From positions 1-54,374 of the forward strand of contig NZ_KB893666.1 of assembly GCF_000374145.1 (NCBI RefSeq): a stretch of 54,374 nucleotides of DNA. Reading direction: 5' to 3'. Position numbers and translations under genes: made by a program. Positions 24,814-34,017 of this stretch are shown one piece after another. The notes under the pieces are model-generated. The model made no database searches, was not told where the DNA came from, and worked only from the letters and a program-made list of their open reading frames with translations. The DNA comes from Neomegalonema perideroedes DSM 15528 (GTDB lineage: Bacteria; Pseudomonadota; Alphaproteobacteria; Rhodobacterales; Rhodobacteraceae). The number at the start of each line of letters is the position of its first letter. Within the stretch, counting starts at the first letter, position 1.

Positions 24814-25806
24814 TTACTCCGCCGGTTCGGCCGCCTTTTGCGCGGCCTCGACGATGGGCGTGCCGTAGACGAAGAAGTCTTGCGGCAGCTGGCCGCCGTA
24901 CCAAGTGCCGCCCTGAGTCCAGAAATTCTGCTCCGTCCAGGTGACGGTCTTCCATTCCGGATCGAAGACGAGATAACCGCTGTCGCCGAAGAGCTCGATG
25001 CGGTTGCCGCCCGGCTCGTAGAAATACATGAAATAGCCTTGGCTGATGCCGTGCTTCGCCGGGCCGGCTTCGATCTGGACGCCGTATTCCGCGAAAAGAT
25101 CGGCGATGTCGAGCATCTGCCCCTGATGGCCGTACCAGAAGGCCACGTGATGCAGGCGGCCCGGAACGCCGCTGCGGTCCTTGGTCAGCGCGATCTCATG
25201 CACCAGAGGGCTGACCGAAAGCCAGCAGGCGAGTTCGTCGGCGCCGCCGAAGACGACGTTCTCGCGCTTTTGAAAGCCGAGATGCTTCTGCATGAATTCG
25301 GCGTTGCCCGTCACGTCGCCGCACATGAGGTTCACATGGTCGAGGCGCCGGACCGGCACGCCCGACAAAGGCCGCTTCTGCGCGCGGCTCAGCAGATTGG
25401 AGCGCTGGGATTCGTCGGGTTTGAAATATTCGACGTCCCAAAACAGATGATGGGTGTGGCCGTCGGGCATATGGAACTCATAGGCCCGGCCATAGCCCTT
25501 ATGGCCCTCGACCCAGCGTCCCGGCGAGTCGGAGGCCTCGATGGCCGCCACGCGCCGCTCCAGAGCCTGAGGCGACATCGCCCGCCAGGAGATCACGCCC
25601 ACGCCCGCCTGATCGGCCCGGGTCAGCTTCAGCGAATGATGATAACGGTCCTCATAGGCGCGCAGATAGACGGAGGAGGCGTCTTCGTCGTTTTTATAAA
25701 GCCCGAGGAAATCTTGAAAGAAGCGGGCGGATTCGTCGAATTTGGGGCTGAAGATCTCCACCATGGCGAGCTGCGCCACATCGTGGATGGGTTCCTGACG
25801 GCTCAT
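24814..25806 (-). CDS. dmpB: Catechol 2,3-dioxygenase (extradiol, VOC type)
   Basis: A 330-residue type I extradiol dioxygenase opening catechol to 2-hydroxymuconic semialdehyde. It has two VOC domains; the catalytic C-terminal one shows the 2-His-1-Glu iron facial triad: RRLDHVNLM (H157), GRLHHVAFWYG (H219/H220) and GGNRIELFGD (E271). Catalytic His/Tyr candidates lie between them. The start has GGGAGG upstream. It sits in one transcription unit behind the tautomerase gene and beside the rest of the meta pathway, which supports catechol or a substituted catechol as substrate. The gene symbol follows the Pseudomonas dmp scheme. Confidence 0.88.
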   Translation of the reverse strand: MSRQEPIHDVAQLAMVEIFSPKFDESARFFQDFLGLYKNDEDASSVYLRAYEDRYHHSLKLTRADQAGVGVISWRAMSPQALERRVAAIEASDSPGRWVEGHKGYGRAYEFHMPDGHTHHLFWDVEYFKPDESQRSNLLSRAQKRPLSGVPVRRLDHVNLMCGDVTGNAEFMQKHLGFQKRENVVFGGADELACWLSVSPLVHEIALTKDRSGVPGRLHHVAFWYGHQGQMLDIADLFAEYGVQIEAGPAKHGISQGYFMYFYEPGGNRIELFGDSGYLVFDPEWKTVTWTEQNFWTQGGTWYGGQLPQDFFVYGTPIVEAAQKAAEPAE

Positions 25807-25915
25807 GATTTCCTCCCTGAGGATAGGATGGGGCGAGATCCTCGGCGGGGGCCGGGATCTTCTGGCTTTGATTGGGCTCTGCGGGCCTTCGCGCGCCGGA
25901 CGGCCGCGCGGGAGG

Positions 25916-26140
25916 CTATTGGGCGCCGATCCGGAAAGGCTCCGGCTTGGCTTCAGGCTCCGCGAAGCGCGGCTCTCCGCCGACGGCGAAATGGCCGGAG
26001 GGGATTTCCTGAAGGATGATGCGCACCGCCTCCGTCCGCACGCCGAGAGTCTCGACCACGGCCTCGGTGACGCGCTTCATCATCGCCTGTTTCTGGTCGG
26101 GGCTGCGGCCCTCCATCATATGGACATGGATGATCGGCAT
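25916..26140 (-). CDS. dmpI: 4-oxalocrotonate tautomerase
   Basis: A 74-residue small tautomerase that isomerises 2-hydroxymuconate to 2-oxo-3-hexenedioate. After removal of Met the catalytic Pro1 is exposed (MPIIHVHMMEGRS), with Arg11 and Arg39 equivalents present (EGRS and EAVRIILQE). It is slightly longer than the 62-residue classical enzymes at the C-terminus. GGGAGATG precedes the start. The dioxygenase gene follows after 109 bp. Upstream is a LysR-type box shared with the other meta-pathway promoters. Confidence 0.9.
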   Translation of the reverse strand: MPIIHVHMMEGRSPDQKQAMMKRVTEAVVETLGVRTEAVRIILQEIPSGHFAVGGEPRFAEPEAKPEPFRIGAQ

Positions 26141-26241
26141 TTCGCATCTCCCTGCGCCTCCGCCCCATCGATCCGGCGCGGAGCCTCTGCGGGGCGGCTT
26201 CGCCCTCTGGCCCGGAAAATTTAGGCGCCTGCGCGGTTTGC

Positions 26242-26285
26242 CTTCAAATACTATTTCAGGCCGCCCTTCATGCGGATCGCGTATG
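26242..26285 (-). promoter_or_regulatory. LysR-type promoter of the tautomerase-dioxygenase genes
   Basis: Read on the minus strand: the palindromic box CATAC-N7-GCATG (26285-26269, a T-N11-A LysR motif), then exactly 16 nt, then AGTATTTGAAG (26252-26242). The same layout with the same 16-nt spacing occurs at 28868-28911 and, more loosely, at 28850-28812. Confidence 0.7.
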
Positions 26286-26293
26286 GAGGCGCG

Positions 26294-27208
26294 TCAGGAA
26301 GGGCGCCGGAGATCTCCCAATTCCCGGATGCCGCCCTCGCGGGCGACCTCCAGAAAATTCCGCAGCACCGGCGAGACGTCGCCCGCGCGATAGACGCAGC
26401 TCAGATCCACCGTCGGCGCCGGATCGAGGTCGATCTCCAGAAAGACCACCCCGCGCAGACTGACCGACTTCATGGATTCCGGCGCCAGACAGACGCCGAA
26501 TCCCGCCGCCGCCAGAGCCAGCCCCGTGAAGGCGTCGCCCACCACCTGCGCCACCTCCGGCTTGAGCCTCTGGCTGCGGAAGAGATCCTTCACCACGTCC
26601 ACGAAGCCGAAGGCCCGGCTCGCCGGAAAGAGGATCAGCGGCTCGCGCGCCAGCTCCGCCAGAGTCGCGCGCCCGAGCCCCGCGAGCGGCCCTTCGCTGG
26701 AGACCGCCGCCACGAGCCGCTCGCGGGCGATCTCCTCGATCATGAGGCCCTCCTCCGGATTCATCAGCCGGTTGAAGCCGAGATCTATGGCGCGGCTGCG
26801 CAGGCCCTCCACCTGCTGGATCTTGTCCATGGCGCGCAAGGCGACATGCACGTTGGGATAAAGCCGCTTGAACTCCAGCACGATCCTCGGGATGAAGCCG
26901 ATGATGGCCGAGCCGAAGATGGCCACGTCCAGCCGCCCTTCCTCGCCCTGCGCGGCGCGGCGGACGCGTCCGCCCGCCTGATCGAGCAGGCCGACGATGT
27001 TGCGGGCCTCGGCGAGGAAGATCTCGCCCGCCTGAGTCAGCTCGACGCCGCGCGGGGTGCGCAGGAAAAGCTGCGCCTTCAGCTCCTCCTCAAGCTGCTG
27101 GATCTGGCGCGTGACGGGCGGCTGCGAGACGTTGAGCCGCGCCGCCGCCCGACCTATGTTCAGCTCCTCGGCGGCGGCGATGAAATATTTCAATTGCCGG
27201 ATGTTCAT
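26294..27208 (-). CDS. LysR-family regulator, probable activator of the meta-cleavage genes
   Basis: A 304-residue LysR protein starting MNIRQLKYFIAAAEELNIGR, with HTH segment AAARLNVSQPPVTRQIQQLE; this N-terminus is like CatR/BenM/CbnR regulators of aromatic catabolism, which respond to muconate-type compounds. The effector domain follows. The start at 27208 has GGAGAGG upstream. It lies between the tautomerase-dioxygenase and semialdehyde dehydrogenase genes, and three T-N11-A boxes flank these units. Control of the meta pathway is inferred from location and sites. Confidence 0.85.
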   Translation of the reverse strand: MNIRQLKYFIAAAEELNIGRAAARLNVSQPPVTRQIQQLEEELKAQLFLRTPRGVELTQAGEIFLAEARNIVGLLDQAGGRVRRAAQGEEGRLDVAIFGSAIIGFIPRIVLEFKRLYPNVHVALRAMDKIQQVEGLRSRAIDLGFNRLMNPEEGLMIEEIARERLVAAVSSEGPLAGLGRATLAELAREPLILFPASRAFGFVDVVKDLFRSQRLKPEVAQVVGDAFTGLALAAAGFGVCLAPESMKSVSLRGVVFLEIDLDPAPTVDLSCVYRAGDVSPVLRNFLEVAREGGIRELGDLRRPS

Positions 27209-27275
27209 GCGCGCCTCTCCTTCGCATGCGCCCAAGTCTGACAGATCCGCGCCGGAGGCGTAAGGGCGGAGGCCC

Positions 27276-28736
27276 TCAGAGCTTGACGCAGAGATTGCTG
27301 CGCTCGGTGTAGAACTCCAGAGAATGGGCGCCGCCCTCGCGCCCGATCCCGGAGGATTTCGAGCCGCCGAAAGAGGTCCGCAGATCGCGCAGGAACCAGG
27401 AGTTCACCCAGATCAACCCCGCCTCCAGCCGCCGCCCGACCCGATGGGCCCGCGACAGATTTTCGGTGAGGACCGTGGCGGCCAATCCATAACGCGTGTC
27501 GTTGGCGAGGCGGATCGCCTCCTCCTCCGTGTCGAAGGGCCGGATATGGCAGCAGGGGCCGAAGATCTCTTCGCGGATGACGGCGCTGTCCTCTTCGAGG
27601 CCGGTCCAGATGGTCGGCTGGATGAAGAAGCCCTGATCGCGGGAATCGCCGAAATGCGGGACGCCGCCGCCCGTCACGACCTGCGCGCCGAGCTCGCGCG
27701 CCTTGTCGTAATAGGACAGCACCTTGCGCCGATGCTCCGCCGAGATCAGCGGCCCGAGGGTGGTTCCCGGATCATCGGGGCCGCCGGGCTTGAGCGCCTC
27801 GGCGCCCGCCTTCAGCCTTGCGACGAACTCCGCGAAGATCGGGCGCTCGACATAGAGCCTTTCCGTGCCGAGGCAGACTTGTCCGCAATTGGCGAAGGCC
27901 GAGCGCATGGTGACTTCGATGGCCTTGTCCATGTCGCAATCGGCGAAGATCAGGCCGGGATTCTTGCCGCCCAGTTCAAAGGAGACGTCGCGCAGGCCCA
28001 CGGCGGCCTGTTTCATGATGGCTTCGCCGGTGCGGGTTTCTCCGGTGAAGGTGATTCCGTCGACGCCCGGATGTTGGGTCAGCAATTCGCCCGCCGAGCC
28101 GGGGCCGAAGCCGTGGATCACATTATAGACGCCCTTGGGAATCCCGACCTCGTTCATGACCTCGCCGAGCAGCGCGGCGGTGGCGGGGCTTTCCTCCGAG
28201 GGCTTGACGATCACGGCGTTGCCGCAGGCCAGAGCCGGGCCGACTTTCCACGTCATCAGCAGGAAAGGCGCGTTCCATGGCGAGATCACCGCGATCACGC
28301 CTTTGGGCCGATGCAGCTCCATATTCACGGCGCCTTTGCCGTCGGGCGTGTCCATGGAGAAGAATTCGCCGCCGAGGTTCTTCAGCAGATTGGCGAAGAT
28401 CTCGAAATTCGCCGCGCCGCGCGGAATCTCGATGGTTTCGGAGAAATGGCGCGTATGGCCGGTGTCCTGAATCTCGGCCTCGACGAATTCCGGCGCGCGG
28501 CGCTCGATGGCCCGCGCGAGATCCAGAAGCAGATTCGTCCGCTGTCGCAGCGGCATGCGCCCCCAAGGCCCTTCAAGCGCGGCCCGGGCGGCGCGCACGG
28601 CCCGGTCCACATCCTCGGCCAGAGCCTCATGGACCACGGAGATTTGACGTCCGTCCACCGGGGAGATCTTGGCGAAGGTCTTTCCCGAAGCCGCGGGCGC
28701 ATAGGCGCCGTCGATGAAGAGTTCATGAGTTTTCAC
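27276..28736 (-). CDS. dmpC: 2-hydroxymuconic semialdehyde dehydrogenase
   Basis: A 486-residue aldehyde dehydrogenase oxidising the ring-cleavage product to 2-hydroxymuconate with NAD+. Motifs: the NAD-site segment VISPWNAPFLLMTWKVGPAL, the general-base Glu in FELGGKNPG, the catalytic Cys in FANCGQVCLGTERLYV, and the ending GREGGAHSLEFYTE common in the XylG/DmpC group. A GTG start at 28736 is proposed (GTG-AAA-ACT, with GGGAGGA upstream); it gives the 486-residue length of XylG/DmpC. It is divergent from the hydratase operon. Confidence 0.92.
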   Translation of the reverse strand: MKTHELFIDGAYAPAASGKTFAKISPVDGRQISVVHEALAEDVDRAVRAARAALEGPWGRMPLRQRTNLLLDLARAIERRAPEFVEAEIQDTGHTRHFSETIEIPRGAANFEIFANLLKNLGGEFFSMDTPDGKGAVNMELHRPKGVIAVISPWNAPFLLMTWKVGPALACGNAVIVKPSEESPATAALLGEVMNEVGIPKGVYNVIHGFGPGSAGELLTQHPGVDGITFTGETRTGEAIMKQAAVGLRDVSFELGGKNPGLIFADCDMDKAIEVTMRSAFANCGQVCLGTERLYVERPIFAEFVARLKAGAEALKPGGPDDPGTTLGPLISAEHRRKVLSYYDKARELGAQVVTGGGVPHFGDSRDQGFFIQPTIWTGLEEDSAVIREEIFGPCCHIRPFDTEEEAIRLANDTRYGLAATVLTENLSRAHRVGRRLEAGLIWVNSWFLRDLRTSFGGSKSSGIGREGGAHSLEFYTERSNLCVKL

Positions 28737-28811
28737 AGGCGGATCCTCCCGATGCGCTTCGTAGCGCCTTTTTGGCGCGGCGAGGCTAGCGCGAGGCTCT
28801 CCATGCCCGCC

Positions 28812-28850
28812 AATGCTTTTCAGGGAGGAGTCCCATAGCTTTTTCGTATG
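28812..28850 (-). promoter_or_regulatory. LysR-type promoter of the semialdehyde dehydrogenase gene
   Basis: On the minus strand CATAC-N7-CTATG (28850-28834, T-N11-A) is followed after 16 nt by AGCATT (28817-28812). This resembles the AGTATT element of the two sister promoters, and CCTGAAA in the spacer is shared with the tautomerase promoter. Confidence 0.6.
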
Positions 28851-28867
28851 GAGGCCCGGATTGAAGC

Positions 28868-28911
28868 CATACGAAAATCGCATGGAGCCAGCCTGTCCAA
28901 AGTATTTGAAG
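28868..28911 (+). promoter_or_regulatory. LysR-type promoter of the hydratase-decarboxylase-aldolase operon
   Basis: CATAC-N7-GCATG (28868-28884, T-N11-A), 16 nt, then AGTATTTGAAG (28901-28911). The 11-bp element is identical to that in the tautomerase promoter. It lies about 50 bp upstream of the hydratase start. Confidence 0.7.
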
Positions 28912-28962
28912 CATGGGGCCTCCTCTTCCTATCCTTTTCGAAAATCAGAAAGGGGAGGCGGC

Positions 28963-29763
28963 ATGATCGACGAGACGAGGATCCAGGCTCTGGGCGACGC
29001 GCTTTACGAAGCGATGACGTCAGGCGTTCCCACGGCCAAAATCAGCGAGCTGGAGCCGGACAGCACGATTGAAGACGCTTACCGCATTCAAAGCCGGATG
29101 CTCGCCCGAAGGATCGCGGCGGGCGATTCCGTGATCGGCAAGAAGATCGGCCTGACCAGCAAAGCCATTCAGGACGCGCTCGGCGTCTATCAGCCCGATT
29201 TCGGCCAGCTCACCCGCGAGATGCTCCACCAGAACGGCGAGGCCATCGACCTCGGCAAGCTGATGCAGCCGCGCGCCGAGGCCGAACTCGCCTTCATCCT
29301 CAAGCGCGATCTCCTTGGCCCCGGAATCACGGCGACCGACGTGATCCGCGCCACGGATTACGTCTCGCCCTGCTTCGAGATCGTCGACACGCGGTTCTCC
29401 GATTGGAGGATCAAGATTCAGGACACCGTCGCCGACAACGCCTCCTGCGGCGTCTTCCTGCTCGGCGAGGGGCGGGCGGATCCGCGCGACCTTGATCTGA
29501 GCCTCGCCGGATTGGTCATCGAGAAGAACGGCGCCTTGCACTCCACCGGAGTCGGGGCGGCGGTGCAGGGCTCTCCGGTCAACGCCGTGGCTTGGCTGGC
29601 GAATACGCTCGGGCGGCTCGGGATTCCGTTGAAGGCGGGCGACGTCATCCTTTCCGGAGCGCAGGCGCCTTTGATCGAGCTTCAGGACGGCGACGAATTG
29701 ACCTGCGAAATCGCAGGCGTCGGGCGCTGCATGGCGCGATTCACAGGGAGGGCGCAGGCATGA
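28963..29763 (+). CDS. dmpE: 2-oxopent-4-enoate hydratase
   Basis: A 266-residue enzyme of the hydratase/decarboxylase (FAH-like) family adding water to 2-oxopent-4-enoate to give 4-hydroxy-2-oxovalerate. Features include VIGKKIGLTSKAIQDALGV, the metal-binding region PRAEAELAFIL, and the CFEIVDTRFSDWRIKIQDTV segment typical of DmpE/XylJ. The ATG at 28963 follows AGGGGAGG; longer in-frame starts lie inside the promoter. It overlaps the paralogous decarboxylase gene by ATGA. Discrimination from the decarboxylase rests on detailed pattern (IGLTSKA and TVADNASCG) and gene order. Confidence 0.88.
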   Translation: MIDETRIQALGDALYEAMTSGVPTAKISELEPDSTIEDAYRIQSRMLARRIAAGDSVIGKKIGLTSKAIQDALGVYQPDFGQLTREMLHQNGEAIDLGKLMQPRAEAELAFILKRDLLGPGITATDVIRATDYVSPCFEIVDTRFSDWRIKIQDTVADNASCGVFLLGEGRADPRDLDLSLAGLVIEKNGALHSTGVGAAVQGSPVNAVAWLANTLGRLGIPLKAGDVILSGAQAPLIELQDGDELTCEIAGVGRCMARFTGRAQA

Positions 29764-30548
29764 GCCTCGACGCCGAAGCCGTCGCGCGCCTGAGCGAGCG
29801 CGTCGAGACGGCCCAGACCTATGCGCGGGCCATCCGCAAGCTCACCGACGATCATCCCGGCATGACCGTCGCCGACGCCTATCGCGTCCAGACCGCCTTG
29901 CGGCGCAGCTATGAGCGGCGCGGACAAAGGGTGGTCGGCTGGAAGGCGGGGCTGACCTCGCGGCCCAAGATGATTCAGATGGGCGTCGATCAGCCCGGCG
30001 TGGGCTTCCTCACCGAAGCCATGGCGCGGCCCGAGGGCTCGGCGATCACGGTCTCGGATCTGATCCATCCGCGCGTCGAATGCGAATTGGCCTTCGTGAC
30101 CAAGGCGGAGCTGGCGGGGAAGGTCTCCCGCGCGGAGGTTCTCGCCGCCACGGATTACGTCCAGCCCGCGCTGGAGATCATCGACAGCCGTTTCACGGGC
30201 TTCAAATTCGACCTCGAAAGCGTCTTGGCGGACAACAGCTCCTCGGCGCGCTTCGTGCTGGGCGGGCGGCCTCGGCGGCCGGAGGCGCTGGATCTGCGCA
30301 CCATCGGCGTGGTCATGGAGATCGACGGCGAGATCGTCGCGCTTGGGGCCTCGGCGGAGGTGCTGGGCCATCCGGCGGAGGCCGTGGCGATGCTCGTCGG
30401 CGTGCTGCACGACATGGGCGAGACCTTGCCCGCCGGAAGCCTCGTCCTCAGCGGAGCCATCACTCAGGCGGTTCCGGTCAAGGCCGGGAATTGCGTCGCG
30501 GCGCGATTTTTCGACATGGGCTCCGTCGGGGCGCGCTTCATCGCCTGA
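29760..30548 (+). CDS. dmpH: 4-oxalocrotonate decarboxylase
   Basis: A 262-residue paralogue of the hydratase that decarboxylates 2-oxo-3-hexenedioate to 2-oxopent-4-enoate; the two form a complex in characterised systems. It has [19 protein letters not shown], the metal region [11 protein letters not shown], and [19 protein letters not shown], matching DmpH/XylI. The hydratase and decarboxylase genes are translationally coupled (ATGA), which fits equimolar complex assembly. It is followed after 23 bp by the acylating dehydrogenase. Confidence 0.88.
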   Translation: MSLDAEAVARLSERVETAQTYARAIRKLTDDHPGMTVADAYRVQTALRRSYERRGQRVVGWKAGLTSRPKMIQMGVDQPGVGFLTEAMARPEGSAITVSDLIHPRVECELAFVTKAELAGKVSRAEVLAATDYVQPALEIIDSRFTGFKFDLESVLADNSSSARFVLGGRPRRPEALDLRTIGVVMEIDGEIVALGASAEVLGHPAEAVAMLVGVLHDMGETLPAGSLVLSGAITQAVPVKAGNCVAARFFDMGSVGARFIA

Positions 30549-30571
30549 GGGCGAAAGATCGGGAGAAATCA

Positions 30572-31480
30572 TTGAGCAAGATCAAATGCGCCCTGATCGG
30601 ATCGGGCAATATCGGCACGGATCTTCTCTTCAAGCTCAAGCGCTCGGAGATTCTGGAGCCGGTCTGGATGGTCGGCGTAGACGAAAAATCCGAGGGCCTC
30701 GCCAAGGCGCGGGAGATGGGCCTCAAGACCACCCATGCGGGAATCGAGGGGCTGCTGCCTCATGTGGCCGCCGATGGGGTTCAAATCGCCTTCGACGCCA
30801 CTTCGGCCTATGTCCACGCCGAGAACAGCCGCAAGCTCAATGAGCTGGGCGTGCTGATGATCGACCTGACCCCCGCCGCCATCGGCCCGCTTTGCGCCCC
30901 GACGGTGAACCTCAAGGCTCTGGCGGCTCAGGGCGGGGTGGTCAACGTCAATATGATCTCCTGCGCGGGACAGGCCACGATTCCCATCGTGGCGGCGGTC
31001 AGCGCGGTGCAGCCGGTGGACTACGCCGAGATCGTCGCCTCGCTGAGTTCGAAATCCGTCGGGCCGGGCACGCGGGCCAATCTCGACGAATTCACCTCCA
31101 CCACCTCCAGCGCTCTGGAGAAGGTCGGCGGCGCGAAGAAGGGCAAGGCTCTGGCGATCATCAATCCCGCCGAGCCGCCTTTGATCATGCGCAACACCAT
31201 CTCCTGCGAGGTGGAGGGCGCGCCCGATCAGGCGGCGATCACGGCCTCGGTGCTGGAGATGATCGCTCAGGTTCAGATCTACGTCCCCGGCTATAAGCTG
31301 GTGAACGGGCCGGATTTCGACGGCAACCGCGTTTCGGTCTTCATGGAGGTGGCGGGGCTCGGGGATTATCTGCCGACCTACGCCGGAAACCTCGACATCA
31401 TGACCGCCGCCGCCGCCCGCACGGCGGAGCTTTTCGCCGAAGGCCTGAGAGCCGCAGGCGCGCAGAAGGAGACCGCATGA
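30572..31480 (+). CDS. dmpF: Acetaldehyde dehydrogenase (acylating)
   Basis: A 302-residue enzyme converting acetaldehyde to acetyl-CoA with NAD+ and CoA, channelled from the aldolase. It has the N-terminal Rossmann motif [10 protein letters not shown], the catalytic Cys in [12 protein letters not shown], and the [12 protein letters not shown] segment typical of DmpF/BphJ. A TTG start at 30572 is required: it is preceded by GGGAGAA and restores the conserved [12 protein letters not shown]-terminus. Any ATG start would be far upstream in the decarboxylase gene or would remove the cofactor domain. It overlaps the aldolase gene by ATGA. Confidence 0.93.
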   Translation: MSKIKCALIGSGNIGTDLLFKLKRSEILEPVWMVGVDEKSEGLAKAREMGLKTTHAGIEGLLPHVAADGVQIAFDATSAYVHAENSRKLNELGVLMIDLTPAAIGPLCAPTVNLKALAAQGGVVNVNMISCAGQATIPIVAAVSAVQPVDYAEIVASLSSKSVGPGTRANLDEFTSTTSSALEKVGGAKKGKALAIINPAEPPLIMRNTISCEVEGAPDQAAITASVLEMIAQVQIYVPGYKLVNGPDFDGNRVSVFMEVAGLGDYLPTYAGNLDIMTAAAARTAELFAEGLRAAGAQKETA

Positions 31481-32541
31481 TGGCCAAAAGCAAGCTCGAA
31501 GGCCGCAAGGTCGCCCTCCATGACATGACCCTGCGCGACGGGATGCACGCCAAGCGCGAACAAATCTCCGTGGCGCAGATGGTCGAGATCGGCGCCGGTC
31601 TGGATGCGGCGGGCGTGCCCTATCTTCAGGTGACCCATGGCGCGGGTTTGGGCGGAAACTCCCTCCAGCATGGGCGGGCTTTGGCCTCCAACGCGGAATA
31701 TATCTCGGCGGTGGCGGGAGTCGTGAAGCAGGCGAAGATCTCGGTTCTGCTGATCCCCGGCCTCGGCGCCATGCGCGAATTGCAGGAGGCTTACGAGTGC
31801 GGCGCGCGCTCGGTGCATGTGGCGACCCATTCCACCGAGGCCGACGTCTCGCCGCAGCATATCGCCTTTGCGCGCAAGCTCGGGATGGACGCGACCGGCT
31901 TTCTGATGATGTCCCATCTCAACGACGCCAGGGGCCTCGCCGAACAGGCCTTGCTCATGGAGAGCTACGGCGCGAACACGGTCTATGTGACGGATTCGGC
32001 GGGGGCTATGCTCACCGAGGACGTGGCCGAGGCCGTTTCGCGCATGCGCGAGGCTCTGAGGCCGGAAACGGAGATCGGCTTCCACGGCCATCATAATCTC
32101 GGGCTTGGAATCGCGAACTCCATCGCCGCCATAGCCGCCGGGGCCAGCCGCATCGACGCTTCTCTGGCGGGCTTAGGCGCGGGGGCGGGCAATGCGCCTC
32201 TGGAGGTTCTGGCCGCCGTCTGCGACCGCATGGGGATCGAGACGGGCGTGGACCTCTTCAAGCTCATGGATCTGGCGGAGGACGTGGTGGTCCCGATGAT
32301 GGATCATCTGGTGCGCGTGGACCGCGAGGCGCTGACTCTGGGTTATGCGGGGGTCTATTCGACCTTCCTTCTGCCCGCCCGCCGCGCCGCCGAACGCTTC
32401 GGCGTGCCCGCCCGCGACATCCTCATCGAGCTGGGCCGCAGGAAGATGATCGGCGGTCAGGAGGATATGATTCAGGACGCCGCCATGACCATGGCCCGCG
32501 AGAGAGCCGGAGCCTCCGGGAAGGCGGCGCCTCCCGTCTGA
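31477..32541 (+). CDS. dmpG: 4-hydroxy-2-oxovalerate aldolase
   Basis: A 354-residue TIM-barrel (HMGL-like) aldolase splitting 4-hydroxy-2-oxovalerate to pyruvate and acetaldehyde. Visible motifs: [16 protein letters not shown] (Asp metal ligand, near 16), the HxH metal site in [15 protein letters not shown], and the C-terminal communication domain (about 290-345). It works in a tight complex with the preceding dehydrogenase, and the ATGA overlap supports coupled synthesis. Two consecutive ATGs (31477 and 31480) are possible starts. It completes the meta pathway; no gene producing catechol is in view. Confidence 0.94.
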   Translation: MMAKSKLEGRKVALHDMTLRDGMHAKREQISVAQMVEIGAGLDAAGVPYLQVTHGAGLGGNSLQHGRALASNAEYISAVAGVVKQAKISVLLIPGLGAMRELQEAYECGARSVHVATHSTEADVSPQHIAFARKLGMDATGFLMMSHLNDARGLAEQALLMESYGANTVYVTDSAGAMLTEDVAEAVSRMREALRPETEIGFHGHHNLGLGIANSIAAIAAGASRIDASLAGLGAGAGNAPLEVLAAVCDRMGIETGVDLFKLMDLAEDVVVPMMDHLVRVDREALTLGYAGVYSTFLLPARRAAERFGVPARDILIELGRRKMIGGQEDMIQDAAMTMARERAGASGKAAPPV

Positions 32542-32570
32542 GGCGGGGATTCGCAGAAACTTCGCAATCC

Positions 32571-32590
32571 GCGACCTCGCGGAAGGTCGC
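32571..32590 (+). other. Perfect 7-bp hairpin after the meta operon
   Basis: GCGACCT, a 6-nt loop (CGCGGA), then AGGTCGC. No U-tract follows, so it is not a classical terminator. It could be a mRNA 3'-end stabiliser or an operator for the gene at 32665. Confidence 0.3.
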
Positions 32591-32664
32591 TCCAGTGGAA
32601 AGGAGAAGAGATCGCCTCTATACTCGGGCGACCGGGCGCAAGCTCCGGCGAAGAAAGGAATCAG

Positions 32665-33093
32665 ATGACCTCTTCGTCTAAGCCTGAAAAAAGCGACCAG
32701 CCGATCCTGTGGCTGACGAGCGTCGGATTGCGTCCGACGCGTCAGAGGCGCGATCTGGCGCGGTTGATCCTGAAGGGCGGAGAGCGCCATCTGACCGCCG
32801 AGGCTCTCTTCGCCGAAGCTCAGGCGGCGAAGGTCGACGTCTCTTTGGCCACCATCTACAACGCTCTGCGCCAATTCACCGAGGCGGGGCTTCTGCGCGA
32901 GATTCCCATCGACGCCGCCCGCAGCTATTACGACACCCGCCTCAACGACCACCCGCATTTCTTCTGGGAGGAGACGGGCGAGATCGAGGACGCGCCTCCG
33001 GATTCCGTCCTCATCGCCCGATTGCCGGAGCCGCCTCAAGGGGCGAAGCTCGCCCGGGTGGACGTGATCCTGCGGCTGCGGCGCGAGGGCTGA
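32665..33093 (+). CDS. irr: Fur-family iron response regulator (Irr-like)
   Basis: A 142-residue Fur-superfamily protein. The winged helix (VGLRPTRQRRDLARLILKGG to TIYNALRQFTEAGLLREI) is followed by a dimerisation domain with LNDHPHFFWEETGEIED, in which the HPHFF stretch corresponds to the HxH region of Irr. Irr proteins sense haem status rather than Fe2+ and are typical of Alphaproteobacteria. The usual Zn-site CxxC motifs of Fur are missing, which also favours Irr. It is monogenic. The ATG at 32665 follows AAAGGAATCAG. Confidence 0.82.
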   Translation: MTSSSKPEKSDQPILWLTSVGLRPTRQRRDLARLILKGGERHLTAEALFAEAQAAKVDVSLATIYNALRQFTEAGLLREIPIDAARSYYDTRLNDHPHFFWEETGEIEDAPPDSVLIARLPEPPQGAKLARVDVILRLRREG

Positions 33094-33102
33094 GGCGAGG
33101 CG

Positions 33103-34017
33103 TCACGCGGCCAGCTCCCGGGCGATCCGCGCCGCGAGCCGGGCGTTGTTCAGCACCAAGGCGATGTTCGCCGTGAGGCTGCGGCCTTCGGTGGCGCGGT
33201 TGACGCGCTCCAGCAGGAAGGGCGTGACCTCCTTGCCGGAGATCCCTTGCGCCGCCGCTTCGGCCACGGCGGCGGCGATCACGGCCTCGATCTCCGCGCC
33301 GGGGACGGCGTCGGCTTCGGGAATGGGATTGGCGATCAGCAGGCCGGTTCCCGTCTTCAGCGAGAAATGCGCCTCGATCATGGCGGCCAGCTCCTCGGGG
33401 CCGTCGAGCCGGTGATCCGAGGGCAGGCCCGAACTCCGCGAGAAGAAGGCCGGAAATTCATCGGCGCCGCAGGTCACGACCGGCACGCGCATCGTCTCCA
33501 GATATTCCAGCGTCTTGGGGATGTCCAAAATGGACTTCATTCCGGCGCAGACCACCGCGACCTCCGTCGCGCCCAACTCGGTGAGATCCGCCGAGATGTC
33601 GAAGCTCTCCTCGGCGCCGCGATGGACGCCGCCGATTCCTCCGGTGGCGAAGACGCGGATTCCCGCCCGCGCCGCGATCAGCATGGTCGAAGAGACGGTG
33701 GTCCCCGCCGAGATTCCGCGCGTCATGGCCACCGCGAGATCGCGTCCCGAAGCCTTGACGCAGGAGGGGTCTTTCACCAGAGCCTCAAGCTCTGCCTCGC
33801 TCATCCCGACTTTGATCCGCCCTTTCAGAACGGCGATGGTCGCCGGGACGGCGCCTTCCGCCCGGACCGCCGCCTCGACGCGCCGCGCGGTCTCGACGTT
33901 CTGCGGCCAAGGCATGCCATGGGTCACGATGGTCGATTCCAGCGCGACCGCCGCGCGTCCGGCGGCCAGCGCCTCGGCGACTTCGGGGGCGATCTCTAAG
34001 GCGAAGCGGCTGATCAT
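33103..34017 (-). CDS. psuG: Pseudouridine-5'-phosphate glycosidase
   Basis: A 304-residue enzyme cleaving the C-C glycosidic bond of pseudouridine 5'-phosphate to uracil and ribose 5-phosphate. Family features: VALESTIVTHGMPWPQNVE (about 24-43), the catalytic Lys region TIAVLKGRIKVGMSE, ATGGIGGVHRGAEESFDIS, VVCAGMKSILDIPKTLE and NPIPEADAVP. Length and pattern match E. coli PsuG. It is coupled by ATGA to the kinase gene upstream. No dedicated nucleoside transporter is nearby. Confidence 0.94.
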   Translation of the reverse strand: MISRFALEIAPEVAEALAAGRAAVALESTIVTHGMPWPQNVETARRVEAAVRAEGAVPATIAVLKGRIKVGMSEAELEALVKDPSCVKASGRDLAVAMTRGISAGTTVSSTMLIAARAGIRVFATGGIGGVHRGAEESFDISADLTELGATEVAVVCAGMKSILDIPKTLEYLETMRVPVVTCGADEFPAFFSRSSGLPSDHRLDGPEELAAMIEAHFSLKTGTGLLIANPIPEADAVPGAEIEAVIAAAVAEAAAQGISGKEVTPFLLERVNRATEGRSLTANIALVLNNARLAARIARELAA

